DNA from: an uncultured bacterium
GTDB lineage: Bacteria > Cyanobacteriota > Vampirovibrionia > Gastranaerophilales > Gastranaerophilaceae
Direction of reading: 5' to 3'
Assembly: GCA_949286405.1 (NCBI GenBank)
Contig: CASECH010000186.1
Span: 1-5,986, forward strand
Length of the DNA: 5,986 nt
Shown: positions 1 to 5,506 of the stretch, one piece after another
How the letters are laid out: each line of letters begins with the position of its first letter
Position numbering within the stretch: the first letter of the stretch is position 1
Translations under genes and position numbers: made by a program
The notes under the pieces: model-generated
What the model was told of the DNA's origin: nothing
Seen by the model: the letters and a program-made list of their open reading frames with translations, nothing else
Databases searched by the model: none

Positions 1-1158
1 ATTGAATGCATCAAAGAATGATTTAAGTAATTCATGACCTTTAAGTATTGTTTTGTAGTCAAGGTATTCTTCTTTTGAGTGCATGTTACAAACGGTTGCA
101 AGCCCAACTAAGTATGGAGCGAATTTTTCACCTTTTGCATTTGTTTCATTGGCATAAATATGAGTTTCTGCACCAGCATGGAATGATGAAATTTCAGGAG
201 TTACTCCTACTTTTTTAGCAGCTGTTTCAAATAGAATAGGAATGTACTCATCATCAGTTTTTTCAAAAGGTGGTAAATGTTCTTCAAAAGTGATGGATGC
301 TTTTGCAATGTTTTCGTATTCTTTGTTAAATTCATCTACTTCTAACTTCATTCTATCTTGAAGTTCTTGTTCATATTTTCTGCTTGAACTTCTTATAGAA
401 TAACTTACTTCTGCATCTGTATTTATAATATTTGTAACCTCAATATTGCCAGCCTTGATACCACCAATGTTACAAGATGTGACTACCTCTCCGTTTTCTG
501 AATAATATACACCTTGAGGTAGGTTTGCAATAATATCTGCTATTAGTTTTGCAGCATTTTCTCTTGTAGAATCTCCAATGTCAATTCCTGAGTGTCCACC
601 TTTGTATGAATGAACTTTAATTCTTACTAAAGTATAGCTTGCTCCAGCCACTTCTAGCTGGCCTAAAGAATCACTATCACATACTAATACATATTTTGAA
701 TTTAGTTTATCAAATTCGACATGTCTAATCCCTGACATTCCGGATTCTTCATCTCTTGTAAACATAATTTCTAATCCGCCATGTTTTAGATTAGAAGATG
801 TCAGTTCTTTTGCAAATAATAGTGCATTTGCAACACCTGCTTTATCATCAGCCCCAAGAGTTCTACCTTCTGCTCGTATAAAATCTCCGTCAAGATAAGT
901 TTTTACCGGACTGTCATCCCCAATTACATCCATATGTGATGATAGTAATAAAGGCTGTTTAGTATTGTCTGTTGCTGGTACGTGGATGTATACATTGTTA
1001 TAATTATCAAATTTACAACTTATACCATTTTTGTCACAATAATCTTTAATCCAATTAGCTACTTTTTCTTCTTTTAAAGATGGGGAAGGTATTTCTGCAA
1101 GATTGCAAAATAAATCAACAAGTTCATATTTTTTTCTTATATCGTCAAGCTTTATCAT
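1..1158 (-). CDS. M20-family metallopeptidase (PepD/PepT-like di- or tripeptidase), C-terminus cut by window edge
   Basis: A cytosolic two-metal aminopeptidase-type enzyme that probably trims short peptides to free amino acids. The 386 codons in the window read without a stop from ATG at 1158 (begins MIKLDDIRKKYELVD). M20 landmarks are intact: HMD with H75 and D77, TLGADDKAG with bridging D104, RDEESG with catalytic E137 and metal ligand E138, CDSD near D161, GGHSG (H189) in the inserted dimerisation domain, and NMHSKEE with the last metal ligand at H360. Only the last few residues should be missing, giving about 390-410 residues. This is PepT size, but GGHSGIDI, the CDSD...QLEVAGA segment and HAGAE (327-331) resemble the longer PepD (Xaa-His dipeptidase) family, so I give no symbol. 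The start is supported by AGAGGA six bases upstream and a promoter at 1185-1212. It is transcribed away from the HEIQH gene. Family assignment is firm; the exact substrate is not. Confidence 0.93.
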   Translation of the reverse strand, partial: MIKLDDIRKKYELVDLFCNLAEIPSPSLKEEKVANWIKDYCDKNGISCKFDNYNNVYIHVPATDNTKQPLLLSSHMDVIGDDSPVKTYLDGDFIRAEGRTLGADDKAGVANALLFAKELTSSNLKHGGLEIMFTRDEESGMSGIRHVEFDKLNSKYVLVCDSDSLGQLEVAGASYTLVRIKVHSYKGGHSGIDIGDSTRENAAKLIADIIANLPQGVYYSENGEVVTSCNIGGIKAGNIEVTNIINTDAEVSYSIRSSSRKYEQELQDRMKLEVDEFNKEYENIAKASITFEEHLPPFEKTDDEYIPILFETAAKKVGVTPEISSFHAGAETHIYANETNAKGEKFAPYLVGLATVCNMHSKEEYLDYKTILKGHELLKSFFDAFN

Positions 1159-1164
1159 ATTTTA

Positions 1165-1170
1165 TCCTCT
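1165..1170 (-). promoter_or_regulatory. Shine-Dalgarno site of the M20 peptidase gene
   Basis: Read on the minus strand, AGAGGA lies six bases before the ATG at 1158. This is a good match and spacing, and it fixes the start codon. It sits at the edge of a short palindrome (TCTCTT-TTCT-AAGAGA on the plus strand, 1168-1183). Confidence 0.75.
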
Positions 1171-1184
1171 CTTTTCTAAGAGAT

Positions 1185-1212
1185 ATTTTATCACTTTTTT
1201 TCAATTTCGCAA
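1185..1212 (-). promoter_or_regulatory. Sigma70-type promoter of the M20 peptidase gene
   Basis: On the minus strand TTGCGA (1212-1207) and TAAAAT (1190-1185) are separated by 16 bp. Transcription would start near 1178, leaving a leader of about 20 bases that contains the AGAGGA ribosome site. Spacing is one base shorter than the optimum, but the same TTG-N3/16 bp/TAAAAT form recurs before mutS2 and gltA in this window. Predicted by eye from consensus. Confidence 0.55.
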
Positions 1213-1229
1213 CTATTCAAATTAATGGC

Positions 1230-1286
1230 AATTTCCTTTAGAATAAATACTTTATTATATATGTAGGGAAAATAAAAAAGGAAATT
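1230..1286 (+). repeat. Perfect 10-bp inverted repeat, right arm covers the ribosome binding site of the HEIQH gene
   Basis: AATTTCCTTT at 1230-1239 is the exact reverse complement of AAAGGAAATT at 1277-1286, which contains the AAGGA ribosome site and ends at the base before the ATG at 1287. The arms are 37 bases apart. In an RNA starting upstream of 1230 they could pair and hide the ribosome site. I see no convincing plus-strand promoter upstream of 1230, and the better -10 candidate (TATTAT, 1253-1258) would exclude the left arm from the RNA. The repeat is seen directly; the role is inference. Confidence 0.5.
1278..1282 (+). promoter_or_regulatory. Shine-Dalgarno site of the HEIQH protein gene
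   Basis: AAGGA ends four bases before the ATG at 1287, somewhat closer than usual but the only plausible site. It lies inside the right arm of the 10-bp inverted repeat at 1230-1286. Confidence 0.55.
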
Positions 1287-2177
1287 ATGATATCTATAGG
1301 AAGGCTTATATTTAAAGCTACAGGAGTTATGTCCAATAGAGGTTTGGTCAAAAATAGCAAAAAAATAGGTGATGCTATTGTTGAAAGGATGAGATTGTCA
1401 GAAGGAAATATTGATAAAGTAGAGATTCAAAAAATAATTTCTGACACAATAGGGAAAAAGGCTTCCAAAAAAATAAAAATTATTACATCCAAGGAAGAAG
1501 TACAAAATTTTTTGTTAAAACAAGGACGTAAACCTGAAGATATAAAGCTAGCTTTTGAACAGGCTGGAGCTTTCACTAGTGGTGAAAAGTATAAAAGAAA
1601 ATCAATTATATTTGTAAATGATGACAATTTGAAATTGTTAAGTGGTGAAAATTATGAATTACTCTCTTTTATGCGTGTTAATGCTTTGGTCCATGAAATA
1701 CAACATGCGTTAAGTGGTGCTTTGGGATATTTGAGTTTACCTAAAATTAAGGGTAAATTTGCATTTGGACGCAAAATGATTGATAAAGACATAGAAAAAA
1801 TGTTAAAATCAGATATTCAATCAAAATACGTTAATCTTCAGATGGAATGTCTTGAAAAAATGGGAAAAGGTGAATCTTGTGGAAATAATGACATTATAAA
1901 GCTTCTTTACTCTAAAGGAATTTTAACCACAAACAAAGATAAAGAAAATACATATATTTTAAAATCGTTAAAGAATGTATTTGCTGATGAAGTTCGATCT
2001 TACACTGTTGGGTTTGATACTGCATGTAAATATTCTGGCCTTGATGCTTATCCAGATTTTGTTAAAAATGTTATTTTAGTATTTAAAAATTTGTCAGAAG
2101 CCACAGGACAAGAACTCAAAAATATCCGAAAGAATCGAATAAAACAATTTTTGGGAATTAAACAAGAAATTTCATGA
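1287..2177 (+). CDS. Putative zincin-type metallopeptidase with HEIQH motif, family not recognised
   Basis: A 296-residue protein that I cannot place in a named family. The central segment VNALVHEIQHALSG has a canonical HEXXH zinc site: H136 and H140 as ligands, E137 as the catalytic base. It follows a hydrophobic strand (SIIFVND, 106-112) that could be the zincin edge strand. Downstream, ADEVRSY (233-239) offers E235 as the third ligand, about 95 residues after the first, as in gluzincins with an E-x-R-x-Y type helix. The N-terminal 70 residues and C-terminal 50 are Lys/Arg-rich and hydrophilic. There is no signal peptide or clear membrane helix, so a cytosolic place or non-classical export is likely. 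The start has AAGGA four bases upstream; the in-frame ATG at residue 15 (1329) is an alternative. It stands alone between divergent and convergent neighbours. The gene is certain; peptidase activity is inferred from the motif. Confidence 0.85.
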   Translation: MISIGRLIFKATGVMSNRGLVKNSKKIGDAIVERMRLSEGNIDKVEIQKIISDTIGKKASKKIKIITSKEEVQNFLLKQGRKPEDIKLAFEQAGAFTSGEKYKRKSIIFVNDDNLKLLSGENYELLSFMRVNALVHEIQHALSGALGYLSLPKIKGKFAFGRKMIDKDIEKMLKSDIQSKYVNLQMECLEKMGKGESCGNNDIIKLLYSKGILTTNKDKENTYILKSLKNVFADEVRSYTVGFDTACKYSGLDAYPDFVKNVILVFKNLSEATGQELKNIRKNRIKQFLGIKQEIS

Positions 2178-2193
2178 TAATTAATTATATTAT

Positions 2194-4563
2194 TTAATTT
2201 ATGTCTATAACGCTTACTCCATCGCCGCCTTCTCCATCTTCTCCTGGTCTAAATTCTTTTACGTATGGCGAACTAGACAAAAATTCTCGAACTGCTGATT
2301 TTAAAGCTCCTGTGCCGTGACCGTGAATAATGTATACCGGTGATACATTAGATAGGCTTGCTTTATCTAAGTAAAATTCTAAACTATCAAGGGCTTCTTC
2401 AACTTTGTACCCTCTGAGATCAAGAGTATTTGAAAGACTTACTTTTTTTAATTCAAAGCTTTTGAAACTGCTTGGACGATATACTGATTCTTTTTTCTCG
2501 AACGATTTGTCATATGGAGCAAGTTTTTCACACTGTATTTTGGTTTTGAAATTGCCCATTTGAACAAAAATATTATTATTTTTATCAGGAAGTGATAGTA
2601 CTATTACAGTTTGATGTAATTCTTTTAAGATTAATTTGTCGTTGATTTTGACTTTATCCCAATCAATTTTTTCATACTGTTGCTTTTCATCAAATTTATC
2701 AAGTTTGCCTCTGAATTTTTGTTCCATTTGTGCTAAACGTGCGTATGAACGACGGGCAATTTTTTCAGATTTTTCTTTTCTTAATTCATCAAGAATTTCT
2801 TTTATTTCTGCTTTAGCAGATAAAAGCTCATGATCAAATTTATCTTTTATATTTTTAACTGTTTTTTTCTTGTCTTTTTTTATGTTTTGAAGGCTTTCTT
2901 CATATTCAGATTTGATGATTTCTGACTCTTCTTTAATTTTTTCAGTTTCTTGTAGATTTTGAGCAAGTTTTGCTTGTGTTTCTTGGAGTTTTTCTACAAC
3001 AAGAATAGAAGGATCTTTTTGTGATACGATTATATTTTTAGCCTTTTCTACAATTTCTTTATCAAGTCCAAGATTTGCGGATATTGAGATAGCATTGCTT
3101 AAACCGGGAATTCCTATTAGTAGTTTGTATGTTGGTTTTAAAGTTTCTGTATTGAATTCAACGGATGCGTTTTTGAAATATGGGTTTGAAAATTCAAGAG
3201 CTTTTAGCTCTCCATAGTGGGTTGTTATGGTCGAAAAGGCTCCTTTATTTGCTAATTTTTCAAGAATTACCTGTGCTAATACAGCTCCTTCTACAGGGTC
3301 AGTTCCGGCACAAATTTCGTCAAGTAGTATAAAAGTTTCATCATTACTTCTTTTTAAAATTTCAATAATATTTGTCATATGAGATGAAAAAGTTGATAAG
3401 TTTTGCAGAATACTTTGGTCATCTCCAATGTCTGCAAGGATTTCTTTGAACGGATAAATTTTGGCCATTGTACAAGGTAAGAACAATCCTGATTTTGCCA
3501 TAAGTATAAATAAGCCGATTGTCTTTAGTGTAACAGTCTTACCTCCGGTATTTGAACCAGTTATGATTATAGATTTATAATCTTTTCCAATTTCAAAATT
3601 GTTAGATATAACATTTTCAACATTCCCAATTAATAGAGGGTGTTTCATATTTTCGATACTAATAATTTTGTCTGTAATGATTTCTGGTTCAATTGCACTA
3701 ATTTTTACGGCATATCTCGCTTTGGCAAATTGATAATCAATAAGAGTAATCAGTTTTTCACTTTGTACTATTTCACTTATTTTATTTTTTACAAATACTG
3801 TCAAAGTTATGAGAATTCTTACGAGTTCTGCGTGTATATTAGATTTTATTTCTCTTATTTTATTGTTTAGAGGAACTATCTGTTGTGGCTCGATGTAAAA
3901 GGTTCTATTTGTTGATGATACATCATGTACAATTCCAGGAATTTTACTTTTTGAAGAAGCCATAACTTGGAATACTATTCTATCATCTCTTGTTGTATAA
4001 ATATTTTCTTGCAAATGTTTTGAAAAGTCAGGAGAGTTTAATAACTCATTTACTTTAACTTTAAGATTCTTTTCATTATCTTTTAGTGCCGAATACAAAC
4101 CTTTTAATTCAGGGGTTGCATCTTGTCGTATTTTTAGACTTTCATCAAATGTTGAAAATATTTTATCTTCAAGTTCCTTATCAGAAATTAAATCTTTTGA
4201 AAGTGTTTTTAATATTTTCGAGTCATCAAGGTTATTGTTCAAAAAGTTTTTTATTAGCCTTGAAGTTCTTATAGTTTTTGCTATATCCACTAATTCTTCT
4301 TCTGAAAGATAGCCAGCTGTCATTGATTTTTGTATTTTTTGAATATCTGCGACAAATTCTATTGGAATGTCAGCAGGTAAGTCTAAAATAAATTTTGCTT
4401 CTCGAGTAAGTTTTAATTGTTGTCTTATTTGGTTAATATCATCAAAAGGTTTTGTATCAAGACATAATTGTCTACTCTGTTCTGTTTTGGCAAAGTTTGA
4501 TAATTTTTGTAAAATTTTATCTAATTCAAGTGTTTTAAGTGATTTCTCTGTAATTGTGTTCAT
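2194..4563 (-). CDS. mutS2: MutS2: MutS-family ATPase with C-terminal Smr endonuclease domain
   Basis: A 789-residue protein, matching the family's usual length (about 780-790). Members act on branched DNA and suppress recombination, and in Bacillus also help resolve collided ribosomes; they do not do classical mismatch repair. Order of parts: N-terminal core helices (about 1-300) without a mismatch-recognition domain; P-loop GSNTGGKT (336-343); DIGDDQS (378-384); STFSSHM (390-396); Walker B FILLDE (411-416, D415 and E416); TTHYGE (447-452); long charged coiled coil (about 515-625); small SH3-like segment (about 635-685); Smr domain (about 710-789) with LDLRG (714-718), HGHGTG (747-752) and a glycine-rich end. 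All key residues are present. The P-loop has Ser where Pro is usual. ATG at 4563 is the only start codon after the upstream in-frame stop, and it has no Shine-Dalgarno site. Its stop lies 16 bp from that of the convergent HEIQH gene. Confidence 0.97.
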   Translation of the reverse strand: MNTITEKSLKTLELDKILQKLSNFAKTEQSRQLCLDTKPFDDINQIRQQLKLTREAKFILDLPADIPIEFVADIQKIQKSMTAGYLSEEELVDIAKTIRTSRLIKNFLNNNLDDSKILKTLSKDLISDKELEDKIFSTFDESLKIRQDATPELKGLYSALKDNEKNLKVKVNELLNSPDFSKHLQENIYTTRDDRIVFQVMASSKSKIPGIVHDVSSTNRTFYIEPQQIVPLNNKIREIKSNIHAELVRILITLTVFVKNKISEIVQSEKLITLIDYQFAKARYAVKISAIEPEIITDKIISIENMKHPLLIGNVENVISNNFEIGKDYKSIIITGSNTGGKTVTLKTIGLFILMAKSGLFLPCTMAKIYPFKEILADIGDDQSILQNLSTFSSHMTNIIEILKRSNDETFILLDEICAGTDPVEGAVLAQVILEKLANKGAFSTITTHYGELKALEFSNPYFKNASVEFNTETLKPTYKLLIGIPGLSNAISISANLGLDKEIVEKAKNIIVSQKDPSILVVEKLQETQAKLAQNLQETEKIKEESEIIKSEYEESLQNIKKDKKKTVKNIKDKFDHELLSAKAEIKEILDELRKEKSEKIARRSYARLAQMEQKFRGKLDKFDEKQQYEKIDWDKVKINDKLILKELHQTVIVLSLPDKNNNIFVQMGNFKTKIQCEKLAPYDKSFEKKESVYRPSSFKSFELKKVSLSNTLDLRGYKVEEALDSLEFYLDKASLSNVSPVYIIHGHGTGALKSAVREFLSSSPYVKEFRPGEDGEGGDGVSVIDIN

Positions 4564-4570
4564 ACAAGAA

Positions 4571-4598
4571 ATTTTACTGTGTAATAATCTTTTTTCAA
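4571..4598 (-). promoter_or_regulatory. Promoter of mutS2, probably giving a leaderless mRNA
   Basis: On the minus strand TTGAAA (4598-4593) and TAAAAT (4576-4571) are 16 bp apart. Only seven bases separate the -10 box from the mutS2 ATG at 4563, so the expected start of transcription is at or next to the A of the ATG. This fits the lack of any Shine-Dalgarno site. The AT-rich background makes chance -10 boxes common, but the start codon has no alternative. Confidence 0.5.
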
Positions 4599-4602
4599 GA
4601 TT
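4586..4602. repeat. Short inverted repeat overlapping the mutS2 -35 region
   Basis: AATCTT (4586-4591) and AAGATT (4597-4602) are exact reverse complements around a five-base loop. On the plus strand the repeat is followed by G and six T, so it looks like a weak terminator, but no plus-strand gene lies upstream to need one. On the minus strand it overlaps the TTGAAA box of the mutS2 promoter and could be an operator. The stem has only one G-C pair, so either role is weak. Confidence 0.3.
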
Positions 4603-4645
4603 GTTTTTTATTGAATAATTTTATTTTTTCATATATTCTTTTTTT

Positions 4646-4651
4646 TATACT
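4646..4651 (+). promoter_or_regulatory. Possible -10 box for the DUF1796 gene
   Basis: TATACT is one base from the consensus and lies 21 bases before the ATG at 4673, so transcription would start about 14 bases ahead of the gene. No recognisable -35 hexamer lies 16-18 bp upstream, where the sequence is mostly T. Confidence 0.3.
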
Positions 4652-4672
4652 GGAATTAAGAATATCATTTTT

Positions 4673-5428
4673 ATGAGAATATTTGAAGTAAAAAAATCTT
4701 TTGGACGTATAAGTTTTGTGTTATTTGATTTTTCACCGTTTTTTAGCGGCATAAAGTTTCAGTTTCGAAATTTATTAGCTGAAAAGAAGAATTTAATTAT
4801 TCCTTTAGGAACAAATTGTTATCCTCGTATGCTTTTAACTAAATATGGTATAAAAGCTCGTAGAAAACATGGGGAATTAACTTTCCCTTTTGATTTGATT
4901 TTTTCTGATATGGGGGCAATTTTACATTTTCTCGCAAATGATTTTAAAGATTTTTTTGATAATGTTGAATATAACCAAGAAAAAAAATGCTGGTGTAATA
5001 CTTTTTGGAGATTAGTTTTTCCACATGATAATTATTCAAAAGACGATAAAGAATTATTCATAAAAAGGTATATTAGAAGAATTGATAATTTTTATAACGT
5101 TTTACGCTCTAAGAATAATTTATGTTTTGTTTCCATCATCAGGGAAGATGGTGTTACTGCAAGGATGTTGAATGAGATATATTCTTTGCTAAAAGAAAAA
5201 TGTTGTGGGAACTGTAAATATATTGTTATCCAAACTTTGTATAGTGGCGAGTATATCGATTATGAAAATTTGAATAATGAAATATTGTTTAGAAAAATGG
5301 ATTTACCTTGTGAAGATTATTTTTATACTTGGTTTTTGAAAGATTTAAACAAAAGACCGAATTATTTTGAAGTTTCTTCTTTTACTCATCAGTGTGTTGA
5401 AGAATTAAACAATTTAATAAATTTATAA
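4673..5428 (+). CDS. DUF1796-type putative papain-like cysteine peptidase
   Basis: A 251-residue protein matching the pattern of the DUF1796 family (putative papain-like cysteine peptidases, unproven biochemically). From residue 42 it shows the family's landmarks: strand plus IPLGTNC with candidate nucleophile C49, FPFDLIFS (71-78), a FKDFF helix (91-95), FPHD (116-119) with candidate catalytic H118, a KRYIRRIDNF helix (131-140) and a C-terminal strand VIQTLYSG (185-192). Extra cysteines include C106, C108 and the cluster CCGNC (177-181). Residues 1-40 are a hydrophobic-aromatic and basic stretch ahead of the domain, with no clean signal peptide. The ATG at 4673 is the only canonical start after an in-frame stop at 4616-4618, and it lacks a Shine-Dalgarno site. 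Homologues often sit near surface-polysaccharide or glycosyltransferase genes, but no such neighbour is visible here. The domain call is by motif memory, not alignment. Confidence 0.82.
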   Translation: MRIFEVKKSFGRISFVLFDFSPFFSGIKFQFRNLLAEKKNLIIPLGTNCYPRMLLTKYGIKARRKHGELTFPFDLIFSDMGAILHFLANDFKDFFDNVEYNQEKKCWCNTFWRLVFPHDNYSKDDKELFIKRYIRRIDNFYNVLRSKNNLCFVSIIREDGVTARMLNEIYSLLKEKCCGNCKYIVIQTLYSGEYIDYENLNNEILFRKMDLPCEDYFYTWFLKDLNKRPNYFEVSSFTHQCVEELNNLINL

Positions 5429-5433
5429 AATTC

Positions 5434-5461
5434 TTGCACAATTGCTTTTTTTAAGTAAAAT
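5434..5461 (+). promoter_or_regulatory. Sigma70-type promoter of gltA
   Basis: TTGCAC (5434-5439) and TAAAAT (5456-5461) are 16 bp apart in the gap between the DUF1796 gene and gltA. Transcription would start near 5468, giving a leader of about 38 bases with a strong ribosome site. This supports gltA being transcribed on its own rather than only by read-through from the DUF1796 gene, after which no terminator hairpin is seen. Confidence 0.55.
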
Positions 5462-5462
5462 T

Positions 5463-5476
5463 GTATATATAGATAC
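5463..5476. promoter_or_regulatory. GTA-N8-TAC palindrome (NtcA-like site) at the gltA transcription start
   Basis: GTA (5463-5465), eight bases, then TAC (5474-5476) matches the core consensus of NtcA, the CRP-family nitrogen regulator of Cyanobacteria. It is centred at about 5469.5, next to the predicted transcription start. Overlap with the start would suit repression rather than the classical activator position near -41. The match is seen; binding is speculation, since an AT-rich gap of this size has a few per cent chance of such a match and the lineage is not confirmed. Confidence 0.25.
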
Positions 5477-5491
5477 TTTATTTATTATAAG

Positions 5492-5498
5492 AAGGGGA
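5492..5498 (+). promoter_or_regulatory. Strong Shine-Dalgarno site of gltA
   Basis: AAGGGGA ends eight bases before the ATG at 5507. It is the best ribosome site in the window and confirms the gltA start. Confidence 0.75.
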
Positions 5499-5506
5499 TT
5501 TTATAA

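Noticed and set aside
1168..1183. Hairpin TCTCTT-TTCT-AAGAGA that might occlude the M20 peptidase ribosome site
   Set aside because: The predicted transcript starts near 1178, so the distal arm would not be in the RNA; the overlap with the ribosome site is only three bases.
1232..1258. Plus-strand promoter TTTCCT-15 bp-TATTAT for the HEIQH gene
   Set aside because: The -35 match is poor and the spacer short; TATTAT is expected often in this AT-rich gap.
1427..1627. Minus-strand 66-residue frame inside the HEIQH gene
   Set aside because: It is fully antisense to a better supported gene with a ribosome site and shows no recognisable domain.
2636..2833. Plus-strand reading frames inside mutS2 (for example 2636-2833, 3640-3870, 4086-4274, 4367-4618)
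   Set aside because: They lie antisense to a complete, well-conserved gene, have no ribosome sites and encode low-complexity Phe/Ser/Leu-rich peptides typical of antisense shadows.
4586..4608. Possible intrinsic terminator: AATCTT/AAGATT stem followed by G and T6 on the plus strand
   Set aside because: The stem is six base pairs with one G-C pair, and no plus-strand gene precedes it; it is listed only as a short inverted repeat.
5434..5452. Terminator for the DUF1796 gene (GCACAATTGC followed by a T run)
   Set aside because: Only a three-base-pair stem can form; the stretch is better read as the gltA -35 region and spacer.
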